From Cyanophora paradoxa (lineage: Eukaryota; Glaucocystophyceae; Cyanophorales; Cyanophoraceae): 64,000 bases of DNA. The stretch lies in the NCBI GenBank assembly GCA_004431415.1, contig QPMI01000071.1:62001-126000 (forward strand), written 5' to 3'. Of this stretch, positions 31,870 to 43,247 are shown piece after piece. Both the position numbers and the translations under genes were made by a program. Under the pieces are notes generated by a model that was not told the DNA's origin, searched no databases, and saw nothing but the letters and a program-made list of their open reading frames with translations. The stretch's first letter is position 1; each line of letters starts with the position of its first letter.

Positions 31870-34234
31870 ATGTCGGATATCGCCACGAGCTCATCGACGG
31901 AAGGACGTACGGCGAAGCGTGCCCGCCTGGAATCGCGGCGGTTCAAATCCGAAGCAGCTGCAGCGGTCGACGCGCTGCCGGACGCGGTGATGAGCTCCGT
32001 TTTCAAGACGCTCGGGCTGCGTTCGAGCTGGCCTCTGCGCGGCGTGTGCAGGTTCGCTTCGCTCGGAATTCAAAACTTGAGCTTAGACGTTTGCCGCCGC
32101 CCACGGTCGCGCTCCGTACCTTACGATACGGCGGATCGCAGGCGGTGGCAGCGAGTGGTGGAGGAGACGGAGTGGGCGAGCATCGATGTCGATGTGGACC
32201 TCCAAACGGAAACGGCGTCCTACTTGAGCAGCGCCATCGCCGCGCTGCCGGGGAGGAAGCTGCGGCTCAGCGACGGCGCCAGCGTCAGCCTCCTCTCGAA
32301 CCTCGACAATGTCTGGTTCTTCGAGGAAGCGCACCAGAACAATCAGCGCAGAATCGCGGCGGCGTTGCATCTCCTCCTCGCCATCCAACGCAGCCACAGC
32401 GGCCGGGCGCAGCCTCGAAGCGTGAGCATCGCGTTCGACTCCGGAGGCGAAGCATTCATCGATAAATACCCATCCGACAACGGCGATGTCGTCGCTTCGT
32501 TCAGCTCCTACCTGCTCGGCGTCTTGCGGGCGCTGGCGCCGCAGGACGGCTCCGCTAGCCGACTGGAGAGCCTCAGCGTCAGCTTCGCCTGGAGACGCAC
32601 GCCCTGCGGCGACGAGAATGTGCAAGGGTCGACTCTCGACGAAATGTTCGAAGATCTGCCGGCCGGCGAGGCGCCGTGGCCGGCGGGCGCCGACCTGCAG
32701 GCTGCCCTCGCGCCCTTCCGCGGCCTGCGCTCCCTCGCCCTCGTGTTCGACGACGCCCTCATGGGCGTCAGCCGCGAGGCCGCGACGGTCATCGCCGCCA
32801 CCTGCCCCCTCCTCCGCTCCGTCTCGGTCAGCCTCCGCCCCTTCGAGGAGTCGAGTGATCAAGTGCTGGCGGCGCTCGCCCGCCTCGTGCACCTCGAGGA
32901 GCTGGTCGTCGAGTGGGCGGGGGACGACGTCTGCCCCCGCTCGTTCGAGCCGGCCGCCGGCCTGGCGGCGCTCGCGGACGGCCCGGCCGGCCGGAGCCTG
33001 CGCCGCATCGCCGCCCGGAGCGTCCGGACCGTCGCTGCCGCCAGCAAGGCCGGGCCGCTGGCGTGCGTGCCCCTTCTCCGCTGGTTCTAAGTTGGCTTGG
33101 CTCCGCTCGTTTCAAGTTGGCTGACGTCCTTCCTTTCCGCCTGTAGACCCGTCGTGTTCCCGACTCGGTACGAGGACTGCGAGTCCGAGCCGTTGCCGCT
33201 CAGCGACGGCGTTCTGCGCGCGCTCGGCCGCATGCCGCGCCTGGAGTACGTCGAAGGCTTGAAGGTCCGTTGCAGAGCCTGTGGCGTTGCTTTGCCCTCG
33301 TTAACCCCACCGCAGATCAGCGCCGATGACGGGGGCACCGCCGCGCGCGCCCTCGGCCGCCTCACGAACCTGCGGGAGGCACGCCTCGACTTCAACGCGA
33401 ACTACAGCGACAATATCGTGGCCCCGCTGCGCGCCCTGGCCGAGGCGGTCGCACTCCTTCCCCACCTGGAGGCGCTCGGAATGACCTTGCACGGTCAGCA
33501 GAGCGCCGCGCCCGCCCCTGCGGAGCGCGCTCGTCCGCTCATGACCAGGCCTACAGGCTCTTGGGAAGAAGGCAAAGACGAAGCCTTCGTCGAGTTCCTC
33601 GGCAGCGCCGGCGTTCAACGCGCCCTCACCGGGTTGTACGTCACGTTTCACGTGCGCGATGCGGCAACCGTGCGCGGGTTCGCGGCGGCCCTTTCCCGCC
33701 TGCCCCGCCTCGCCCGGCTCAGCCTCTTTCTTTCCGGTGCGCCAAAGCTCCAAGCGGCCTCCAAGCCACTCCCGCCACGCGCTGAAGCGCAGAGCGCAGA
33801 TTCGAAGCCCAGCTCTCGCGGCGCGTCCGCGCTGGGGGCCGAGCACTTCGCCGCTCTGCTCGCGAGCGACGGCGCGCGGCGCGCCCTCACGACGCTGCAA
33901 CTCTCCGTCGAGCGGCCGCTGGCGGAGGCGGAGGCGAAGGCGATCCTCGCGCTGCCCGCCCTCGAGCGCCTCGAGCTCAGCGCACATTACAAGACCGACG
34001 TTCCCCTCCGCCCCTTCGAGGTGCCTGCCGGCCTCTGTCCCGGCCCCGGACACTTCCCAGCCACCCGCCCGTCCCGGCCGACCGCGCGCCCGCCAGATGC
34101 TGCGCGGCCTCCGCCCCGAGGTCGAGCTCCGTGCATCCCTGCACCTCCCGGCGGGGTACGAGGCCGCGAAGGAGGCCGTACAGCATCTCTTCGCGGGCCG
34201 CCCGTCGACGTGGCTGAGCTACTACGGGCTCTGA
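31870..34234 (+). CDS. F-box/LRR family protein, copy 2
   Basis: Exons 31870-32051, 32142-33062, 33147-33264, 33316-33493, 33557-33736, 33800-34020, 34097-34234 give 645 aa in phase. The F-box region is DALPDAVMSSVFKTLGLRSS then WPLRGVCR. LRR-like segments are LRSLALVFDDALMGV, LRALAEAVALLPHLEALGMT and AILALPALERLELS. It has one exon more than its paralogs (33557-33736: AFVEFLGSAGVQRALTGLYV..), which looks like an extra LRR repeat. The final exon begins MLRGLRPEVELRA and ends STWLSYYGL, unlike the PPYS end of copies 4-5. The acceptor at 33800 could also be 7 bp upstream. Confidence 0.72.
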
Positions 34235-34799
34235 CGGCCCCTTCCCCTCCCCGCCCCGCCTTCCCCTTCGACGACGGGCCGGCGCCCCACCCCGCCCCGC
34301 CCGGCCCCGCCCCGCTCCGTCTCCGACGCCCGGCCCCGCCCTGTCACCACCTTCAGTCCCGCGCTCGCTGTACCCCCGCCTTGACGGCGGCGGTGCGGCG
34401 GTCTAGATATGCCCCCCCCCCCCCCCCCCCCCCCCCCCCGTTTTGTCATTTTGATTATAACGGTGCTCATGATTTAGACTAATTGTTCTAAGCAATGAGG
34501 CTGGGGGCTGGGGGCTGGGGCTGGGGCTGGGGCGGGCGGCCGGGGCGCCGTAAAGCTGCAGGGGCCAACTGCCGGTGCCAGTACTAGTCCCGAGCGGCTG
34601 CCCCAGGCGGCTGCCCCAGCCAGCGCCCGCCCGCCCGCCCGCCCGCTGGCCTGCCCGCCGGCCGGCCGGCCGGCGAGGCGGGAGGTCCCAGCCCCCCCCC
34701 CCCCCCCCCCCCCGCGGACCCGGGAGGCGCCTGAGATATCTGATTCAGGGCAAGGGTCAGGACCAGCGCCCCAGGCTGGCGGCGGCGGCTCGCGTAGTA
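34235..34799. other. low-complexity intergenic DNA with C tracts
   Basis: Two long C runs (about 34411-34439 and 34690-34713), a (ggggct)n stretch at 34500-34535 and (gcccgcc)n at 34622-34660. No gene recognised. Confidence 0.5.
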
Positions 34800-35060
34800 C
34801 GCACCATCGGATATCGATCCGCCGCCCTCGAAAGGGGCGGGAGGAAAAACAACGGGGTCCTGGGGCGAAGGTCGGCTGGCGGGGGGCGAGGGGGGTACAG
34901 GAGCGTTTGACGCCGGACCACGGGGTGCCGCACACCGTTCGAACGGGAGCGACGCGGAGAGTATGAATGTGAAGACCGCGGGCCTCCGCGGCGCAATGGC
35001 GGAGGGGTACAGCGGAAAAACTGGCGGAGCCGAGCGTCAAGGGGCGGCCTCGTGAGGGGT
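34800..35060 (+). repeat. orphan copy of the F-box upstream unit
   Basis: Carries ggaggaaaaacaacggggtc, ggtgccgcacaccgttcgaa and agcggaaaaactgg as in the shared units, but is followed by unrelated sequence, not an F-box exon. It indicates a truncated or partly deleted duplication. Confidence 0.65.
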
Positions 35061-36395
35061 ACGGGGCGATTCAGAGGGGTACGGTAAGGAAGCACCACGG
35101 GGGTTACGTAAACGCAAATTGTGTCGTTAAATCGCCCTTCGATGTTGTACCCCGGTCGAGGGCGCGCTGACGCCGCGAGCAGCGCTAGGGGATGTGGGGG
35201 GCCATCGGCGGGTCCTCGTCAAGAGCTGCGTAGCCCCTCAGCGACCCGACCGGTCCCGACGGCGGCTTGAGTAGGGGCAGGGGGGCTGAATCACACGTGG
35301 GTTCGCAGAGCGGGAGGACGGTGTCACGATGCGTACGGCCTTCCATTTCCCGTCGAGTCATTGACCTGGGCGGCACTGCGGCATGAGCGGGGTGGGGGCC
35401 GGCGCCAAGCATGGTGCGCGGTGCGCACGACCTGGAGATTGAACTCCGCCGGTCCCGACTCCCGTCACGCGTGCGCCGAGCACGGCTCGGCGGCGGCGCG
35501 CGGCGCCGAAGCGGAGCGCGACTAGTTCTGGGGAACCCTATCGCGCGGCAGCGCGCGTGCACGAGCACTAGTTCTGGCCCGCGCTGCGATTGGCAATGAG
35601 GTTGTTCTGCGCGGGGGTGAGCGGCGCGGGCGGGCGGCGGAAAGAGCGCGGGCGGGCTGCGGAAAGAGGGCGCTGTCCTTGCAGCTCTCTAGCGCTGACT
35701 GCATCGACAGCGCTGACGCTGCGCTGACAGCAGCGCTACAGCTGCTGCAGCTGCTGCGCTGTCTAACTAGGGGTACGGCTAGCTACCGCGCTTGGTCCGA
35801 GGCTCGACGGAAGTTCACGGAACTAAGATACCTGCGCCCCTCAGCCAGCCACGCCCTCGTCTCGAGCTCCCTCGCCAGCCACGCAGCCACTCGTACGCGC
35901 CCTCGCCTCGAGCTCCGGCCGACCTGTCATTTGATGTTCGCGCAGTTCGCGAGCACGCTCGAGCTCTCAGCGCGAGCACGCTACCGATACTTGTGCGTGT
36001 ACTATAGATCTATAGAAACATGTGCTTTTTGCGCGCCGCTAATCATGACCGCATCGGCGCGGCGCATGCGCATGCATATGCAGCGAGCAAGCGATGCAAA
36101 CGCGGGTGCATGCGCACGTGGACGAGTTCCCCATATCGCGCGCCGGTGTCTGACGGCGCTTTTGACGTCGGCGGCTCAGGAAATCGCAGTGGAGCCGCCC
36201 GCGGGTAACGCTGCAGCTGCAGCGGCAGCCGCGGGCGGCGCCCCGGCGCCGACGCCAACACTGCCGGCTGCAGCTACGGAGCCGCCCCGCGTACGCGGCG
36301 CGCGGCGCGTTCCGACGGTTCTAGCTCACGCTGATGATTTAAATTTCGTGACAGCTGTGGTGGCTTCGTGCGGCCGGCATCGCTTTCCTTGCATT
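35061..36395. other. intergenic, no supported gene
   Basis: Moderately GC-rich; repeated agcgcgactagttctgg-like pieces occur at about 35515 and 35560, and CTGCAG/CAGCTGC microsatellite at 35730-35760. A forward frame over 35679-36398 is Ala/Pro-rich and unconvincing. Confidence 0.4.
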
Positions 36396-36399
36396 TGAG

Positions 36400-36753
36400 G
36401 TGGCCGCGCTGTTCAAATTCGCCGGATTCTTCAACCAAGAGCCTCACCATCCCGCCCTTGCCATGTTGGCGATCGTCGCATATATGAGTTGCGTCCTTCT
36501 GGAGCGCCGTAGTCTGGTATTTGATTGCAGCATACACTCTGTAGTGGACCTTTCCACACTCGCAGCGCTCGCAGCCCTGCTCGGCTTCACGTATTCTCGC
36601 TCGGAAACAATCAAAGAGCAAGGCGCCGTGTTCGCCATCACTCTCGCAACCTTCGTGTGGCTCCTTAGATCTCTGGTCCACTGGCTCTTTGATTTGATCG
36701 ATATCGATCGCAGCGATATCTCGATTCAGCGCCCCTATGGCTCGATCGAGTAG
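36400..36753 (+). CDS. possible membrane-protein exon, unknown
   Basis: An open frame with no ATG at its start (GTG at 36400), ending IQRPYGSIE. The translation has several hydrophobic stretches (ALAMLAIVAYMSCVLL, LAALAALLGFTYS, FAITLATFVWLLRSL), suggesting three or four membrane helices. The opposite strand is open over 36274-36681 with a Cys/His-bearing sequence (CERCECGKVHYRVY), and codon-position GC does not choose between the strands. Base composition is less GC-rich than in neighbours. Real coding on either strand is uncertain. Confidence 0.25.
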   Translation: MAALFKFAGFFNQEPHHPALAMLAIVAYMSCVLLERRSLVFDCSIHSVVDLSTLAALAALLGFTYSRSETIKEQGAVFAITLATFVWLLRSLVHWLFDLIDIDRSDISIQRPYGSIE

Positions 36754-37204
36754 CTATATATATAGATGTATAGCATGCGCAGTATACGTAGAAGCAATAC
36801 AATATTTAATACAGGCGCAGGTAGCTATAGAAGCCTCTCGTTCGATTGCTCACGAAATCGCAATTGCGAACTGGAGGGGGCCAGCTCACGCGTATGATCA
36901 CGTGGAGGGGGGGGAGGGGAGGGGGGGACCGGGGGGACCCGGGGGGGAGGGGGGGACCCGGGGGGTCGGGAAGGGGAGGGGGTTCGCAGCACGTCATGGC
37001 ATGGCATGGCGAGGGTCCGGTTGCGGTAGTCCTGCGGCGCGGTGGCGGCGCATGACGAGCGGGGCGTCTGCGCCGCGAGCACTGCGTCGCCGCGAAGGAG
37101 AGCTGACCTGACTGCGTCGTGGTTGAGGCGAAAGCCGAGCGAAGGCGGCGCCGCCCGGATTCGCCGCCCTCGAGAGGAGCGGGAGGAGAAGCAACGGGGT
37201 CCTG

Positions 37205-37850
37205 GGGCGAGGCTTAAGGTCGGGGCGAAGGCCGGGCGAAAGCCTGCACGGTGCCGCCGCCTGCATGCATCCCCCCGATCGCGAGCGGCAGGGGCGACAG
37301 CCGAGGCGGGCGCGGGGCGGGGCGGGGCGGGGAGGGGGGGCGGGAGGCGGGGCTTGAATCCGGCTTTGGACTGAGAGGATGGACTGAGAGTGCCGGGGCC
37401 GCGGCGGCCGGCCGGCCGGGCGAGGGCCTGCACGGTGGCGCCGCCTGCATCTCCCCGAGCGGCAGGAGGGACAGCCGAGACGGGCGCGGGGCGGGGCGGG
37501 GCGGGGGGGGGGGCGGGAGGCGGGGCTTGAATCCGGCTTTGGACTGAGAGGATGGACTGAGAGTGCCGGGGCCGCGGCGGCCGGCCGGCCGGGCGAGGGC
37601 CTGCACGGTGGCGCCGCCCCCCGAGGGGCAGGAGGGACAGCCGAGACGGGCGCGGGGCGGGGCGGGCGGGGAGGGGGGGCGGGAGGCGGGGCTTAAATCC
37701 GGCTTTGGACTGAGAGGATGGACTGAGAGTGCCGGGGTCGCGGCGGCCGGCCGGCCGGGCGAGGGCCTGCACGGTGGCGCCGCCCCCCGAGGGGCAGGAG
37801 GGACAGCCGAGGCGGGGCGGGGGCGGGGCGGGGGGCGGGGCGGTGGGCGG
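37205..37850 (+). repeat. ~170-bp tandem repeats
   Basis: Units carrying gcttgaatccggctttggac, tgagaggatggactgagagt, gccggccggccgggcgaggg and cctgcacggtggcgccgcc recur at about 37352, 37525 and 37690, with partial copies on both sides. Frames through the array are composition-driven and not genes. Confidence 0.8.
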
Positions 37851-38199
37851 GGCGGCGCGGAACGGAGTGGAGCGGGGCGGGGCGGGAACGCTGATGGAGA
37901 GCAAAGGGAAGGGAGAGCGGGAGGGGGTCGCGAAAGCGGCGGCGTCGGCGGCGGCGGCGGCTTCGGCAGCGGCCTCGTCGGCGAGTCCTGCTGCGGATTC
38001 GGCCAGCGCCCTGTCGCCGCGGGGCCGGGGGCCCGAGGAGCGCGACGGCCCGCGCGGCGGCCGGCTCGGCCGCAGGAGAGCCGCTGCCCGGTGGATGAAA
38101 GAGCGAGGCCCCGCGGCCGCCGGCTTGCTTGCCGAGGCGCGGGGGCACCTGATTCAGGGCAAGGGTCAGGGTCAGCTCCCCGAGCCCACAGCTGCGGCC

Positions 38200-39263
38200 C
38201 GCGTCGCGCTCACCGTCGGATCCGCCGCCCTCGAAAGGTGCGGGAGGAAAAGCAACGGGGTCCTGGGGCGAAGGTCGGCCGGCGGGGGCGAGGGGGGTAC
38301 AGGAGCGTTTGACGCCGGACCACGGGGTGCCGCACACCGTTCGAATGGGAATGATGCGGAGAGTCCGAATAAGTTGGCCGCCAGGTTCCGCGGCGCCGGG
38401 GCGAAGGGGTACAGCGGAAAATGTGGCCGAGCCGAGCGTCAGGTGGTGGGGGGCTGTGGGGGGCGGCGGGGCGGGCCTGCAATGCACATATGAGCGTCTG
38501 AAGCTCAAATGTACCCCCCGCACTCGCGCTCGAGCGGTCGATGGGACGGTCCTGCCGAGCGATGAACGCGGGAAGTCGGCCCGAAGCGCCCGCCGGGCGG
38601 CGCAGAGCGGCGGATGGCGGGTTCGCTTAGAAATTTCACTTCGCGCCTCTAGAAGTGCGCAGGATCCGCTCAGAGCCTGATGTGGCCTCGTGCGGGGAGA
38701 GCGCACCCGTACCGGCCGACTCGACGCGTCGAAGCGAGGGACGGATCCCAGCGATACGACTCTGCACGAGCACGCACATCACACGGCAAGTAACGAACCG
38801 ATCGGCCCGCTGAGTTTCGCACTCACCGCGCCATGAAGCCGGGCTCACAAGCAGACGAGGCGGAGCCGGCCGGCTCTCATCATAAGCAGCCTCTCAGAGG
38901 CTCTGCACGACGGGGGCCTCGCAGTTACGCGCGGGACCGAGTGGCCGCGACACGCGCGGACGAGCCAGATGCCGAGTGCGCGATGAGCGGGTCGTGCCAA
39001 ATGCGGGAGAATCGGCGGAGCTCCACACCGCGCGCAGCTGAACCTGAGCTGCCAGAGCTGCCTGAGCTGGCAGAGCTGGGTCCGCCGGGGTACGATACGA
39101 TCAGCAGCATACTGGATCACGAGCTTCGACGGTCAGCAGGTGAACAGCCGCTGAGGTGCGAGGTGCGAGAGTCCGCGCACACGGCCCCGCGCGGCTAGCC
39201 CGGCCTGCGCAAGTTCGACCCCGCTGACCGCGAGGGCCGCAGACCTGCCAGGAGCGACGAGCG
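38200..39263 (+). repeat. shared upstream unit of F-box copy 3
   Basis: Matches the other upstream units over the same ordered blocks (ggaaaagcaacggggtcctg, ggtgccgcacaccgttcgaa, cgatgaacgcgggaagtcgg, catcacacggcaagtaacg, gcgagggccgcagacctgcc). Ends at the ATG of copy 3. Likely promoter plus 5' UTR. Confidence 0.65.
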
Positions 39264-41344
39264 ATGTCGGGTGCCGCCGGGATTCGCAAGTCGAGTCGAT
39301 GGAGTGCGGCGAAGCGGGCCCGCGTCGAAGAGCCAGCTGCGGCCGCGCTCGAGCAAGCGACGGTGTCGGCAGCTGCAGCGATCGAGGCGCTGCCGGATGA
39401 TGTGATGAGTGACGTCTTCAGAGCGCTCGGGCTGCGGGCGAGCTGGGCCCTGCGCGGCGTGTGCAGGTCCGCGTCGCCCGGCCACCCGCGGGCCGTGACG
39501 TCTCGACCTCGCAATTGAGGGCGAGAGGCAGGCGATGGCGGCGTGTTGTGGAGGAGACGGAGTGGACGAATGTCGAGCTCGAACGACCGATCGAGCGAAG
39601 GCCAGCACCTGCGGCGAGCTCGAGCCGCGCATACGGGAAGGCGCGAACGCAGTTTCTGCAAGCCGGGCGCACGCGAGACGGCGAGCAAGCGTTCGTGTAC
39701 AGCGCTGTGGTGGAGCTCTTCGACCAGCGCAAGCTGCGACTCGGCGCAGGCGCCAGCGTCACACTCCGGCCAGAGCTCTTCGCGTTCAAAGGAGTGAAGG
39801 CCGCGCAGCAGAGCTATCAGCGCACCGTAGAGGCGGCGTGCAGCCTCCTCGCAGCGATCACCGGCAGCTGCAGCGGCCCCACGCGGACGCGTGAGTTGAT
39901 CGTCGAGCTTCACGGCGCAGAAGCCTTGTCCGCCTTTCGAGGCAACTCTGGCGACGATTTCCTGGATACTTACATGCTCGGAGTGCTGCGGGCGCTGGCG
40001 CCGCCGGAGGGGGCGGCCAGCGACCTGGAAAGCCTCAGCGTCGGCTGCGTCTGTGACCAAAGCGCTCGAGACAGATCTGAAGTCCGCTTGCCGTGGCCCG
40101 AGGCCGACAAGCTGCGGACCGCGCTCGCCCCCTTCGGCAAGCTCCGCTCTCTCGTCCTGTTCTCACGTTACTCGCTCGGCGCCGGCCCGGAGGCGGTGGA
40201 GGCCGTCGCCGCCGCCTGCCCCCTCCTGGAGTCCCTCTGCGTCGCTGCGGACTTCCAACGCGCTTCGGAGGTTCTGGCGGCGCTTGCGCCCCTGGCGCAC
40301 CTCGAGCGGCTGGTCGTTGCGTGGCCGTCGGCGGAGGATATTCTCATCATCGGCGGCGGCATCGTGGCTCTCGCGGACGGCCCGGCGGGCAGGAGCCTCA
40401 GGAGCATCGCTCTCGTCGACGACGTCGGCCTGTACCCGTGCGCTGTCCTTCCCTTCTTCTTTTGCGCATGCGTCCTTCTCAGTATGACTGACTCCCGCTA
40501 TGCCGCGTAGGGAGGGCGAGTTCCCGAACCAGTCTCCCCGCGCCTTCCTTGCTCCCGCGGAGTTCAGCGATTTCGCCCTGCTCGCGTTGGGCCGCATGCC
40601 TCGCCTCGAGTCTTTCCGACCCCTCCTGGTGCGAAATGGATGCTCCTCCTTTGTTAGCGCTTCTCTCATTGATCGATGTCCTCTTGCAGATCGACCCCGA
40701 CGAGGTGGATTCCGCTGCGATCCTCGGCCTCGGGCGTGCGGAGAGCCTTCGCGAGGTGGTCGTGTGGATCAACCAACAGTCCTACTCTCCCCGAACCGCG
40801 GCCTGCCTGCGCGCCCTCGCGGATGCGATCTCCGGCCTGCCCAGCCTTCAGCGGCTCGAGCTGACTCTTCGCTTGTACGGTGGGCCATCCCGCCTCGGGT
40901 CGACCCTCGCTCTCGCTCGCCGCTCATTCTCGCGCACGCAGGCAACCCCACGTGCCCCGAGGTATTCGCCGGCCTGCTGAGGAGCGCCGGCGCGCGGCGC
41001 GCCCTCACGACGCTGTACTACTCCATCGACCGGTCGCTGGAGGACGCGGAGGCGGTGGCGATCGTCTCCCTGCCGGCCCTCGAGCGTCTCCGCCTTGGGC
41101 CGAGCCTGGCCCCCCCCGCCTCGCTCCGGCCCTTCGAGGTGCGCCCTCGCCGCCCGCTCCTGCGCGCCCCGCCCCTCCCAACGCTCCCGCCCGCCAGGTT
41201 CTCGCCGGCCTCCGCCCCGGGGTCGCCGTGGAGATCGAATTCGACGGCGAAGAAGACGCCTGCGCCGAAGTGCAGCGCATGTTCGCCGGGCGGCCGCCGT
41301 ACTACGGTACCCCTACAGGGCGTTCGCGTGCTGGTACCCCTTAA
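39264..41344 (+). CDS. F-box/LRR family protein, copy 3
   Basis: Exons 39264-39466, 39532-40437, 40511-40628, 40690-40879, 40942-41138, 41198-41344 give 586 aa in phase. The F-box region is EALPDDVMSDVFRALGLRAS. Exon 2 starts at the conserved RRWRRVVEETEWTNVELE, followed by LRR-like segments to LYP. The short exon reads EGEFPNQSP..LALGRMPRLESF. The next exon has DPDEVDSAAILGLGRAESLR, then LPSLQRLELTLRLYG. The terminal exon is VLAGLRPGVAVEIEFDGEED..MFAGRPPYYGTP, slightly extended past the usual PPYS end. The presence of every exon at family length suggests a functional gene. Confidence 0.75.
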
Positions 41345-42179
41345 CCGCCTGCCCCTCGCTCCCCGCCCCGCCCCGCCCCGTCCGGCGCCGGCCCAGCCCC
41401 GCTTCGCCCCGCTTCGCCCCGAAGGAGAAGGCTGGGGCTTCCTCCTTCCCCCAGCCCCACCCTTCTCTCTCTCCTCTCTTTTTCGTCTGTCTCCTCCAGC
41501 TCCCCGCCCCTTCCCCTCCGCCTCCCGTTCCGCTCTCGCTGCAGTTCCGTTGCTGCTGCGGTCCGTGCGGCGCAACCGATGCGATCCGATTGCGAAGGCG
41601 CCAGCCGGCGGGCGTCGGAGCGGTAGGGCCGGGGAGGGGTCGAAGAAGGGGCGGGGGGGGGGAGCTTGAGCGGCAGAGGGGCGGAGTGAGAGCTTGAGCT
41701 TGAGCGGAGGGGGAGCTTGAGCGGGAGCTTGAGGGGGAGATCATCGAGATCATCGGGTAGGGGGGGAGGGGGGGGGGGGGGGATCGGAATAGCCCTCCCC
41801 CGCGGGAATAAGAAGGCTTCCATAGCAGATGGAAGAAGGGGCGGGCGAGAGAGGGCCAGGAGGCCGCACCCGCGGGAACGGGATCCGGATGGGAGTGGGG
41901 CGGGGACGGGGCGGGAGTCGGGCGCAGAAGGTGAAAGAAGGCGAAGAGGGGCGGGGGGGGCCGGGGAGCTTGAGCGGCGGGGCTGGACCCGAGGGGAGGG
42001 GCGGAGGAGCGGGCGGGCCGCCCCGCCGAAATTTTCGGAGGGATCCGGAGAGAAGAAAGAGGAAAGTTCCCTCTAGCTCCGAGCTCGCGGCCGCCGACTC
42101 GGATCCCGAAGCGGGAGAGGGGGGGTACCTGATCGGAGGGCTGGGGTGAGAATCAGATCCCCCGGCGCCAAGCCGCGGC
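41345..42179. other. intergenic, G-rich
   Basis: The first part resembles the 3' flanks of other copies (gcgtgctggtaccccttaac). It then becomes G-rich, with repeated gagcttgagcgg units at about 41665-41740 and a G run at 41770-41790. No gene recognised. Related sequence (gggccggggaggggtcg, cggggagcttgagcggcgg) recurs before copy 5 (47620-47700). Confidence 0.5.
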
Positions 42180-43247
42180 CCGCGGGGAGCTCACCGTCGC
42201 ATCTGCCGCCCTCGAAAGGGGCAGGAGGAAAACCAACGGGGTCCTGGGGCGAAGGTCGGCCGGTGGGAGACGAGGGGGGGTACAGGATCTTTCGACGTCG
42301 CACACAGGGTGCCGCACACCGTTCGAACGGGAACGACGCGGAGAGTCCGAATGTGACGGCCGCGGGCCCCCGCGGCGCCGGGGCGGAGGGGTATAGCGGA
42401 AAAACTGGCCGGGCCGAGCGTCAGTTGGCGTGAGGCTGCAACGAGGCGGTGAGGCGGGCCAACGTTCAGATTGGCGTCTGCCCCCTTGAATGGAGCGCCC
42501 TAACGCCCAAGCGGCCGACGGGACGATCCTGCCGAGCGATGAGACGCGGGTTGTCGGATCGAAGCGCCCGCCGGGCGGCGCAGAGCGGCGGAAGGGGGGT
42601 TCGCTTAGAAAGTTCACTTCGCGCCTCTACAATTGCGCGGGATCCGCTCAGAGCCCGACGCGGCCTCGTGCTGGGGCGGCGCACCCACGTCGGCCGACCC
42701 GACGCGTCGAAACGAGGGACCGACCGCAGCGATACGACTCTGCACGAGCGCGCATGTCGGGCGTAAGCGAGCGAACCCGAACGATCAGCCCAGGCTCATG
42801 AAGAACTCACCGCGCCAAGAAGCCGGGCTCACGAGCAGACGAGGCGGAGCCGGACGGCTTTCGCAGCTTGAATCATCAGTAGCCTCTGCACGACGGGGCT
42901 CCTCGCCGGCACGCGCGGGACCGAACGAACGAGCCAGGAGCCAGGCGCCGAATGCGCGATGAGCAGGTCATGCCGAATGCACCGCCTCAACGCAAAGACC
43001 GGCTGTGGGAACATCGGCGGAGCCGAAAACGCGCGCAGCTGAACCTCAGATGCGCTCGCCGGGGTACGTACACGATTGCAGACCATCAACAACTGGCAGG
43101 CTCTAAGCAAGGACAGAGCGAACAGCCGCTAAGGTGCTGCGTGCGAGGTGCGAAAAGCCCGCTAACAGTCCCCGCGGCTCGCCCGGCTTGCGCAACTTCG
43201 ACGCCCGCTGACGGCGAAGGCCGCAGACCTGCCAGGAGCGACGAGCG
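42180..43247 (+). repeat. shared upstream unit of F-box copy 4
   Basis: Very similar to the unit before copy 5: ggtacgtacacgattgcaga, ccatcaacaactggcaggct and gaacagccgctaaggtgctg occur in both. Likely promoter and 5' UTR. Differences are mostly small substitutions and indels. Confidence 0.7.

Noticed and set aside
36060-36300. CRISPR-like or phage-related repeats
   Set aside because: No regular direct repeats with unique spacers were seen anywhere in the window, and the gene structure is eukaryotic.
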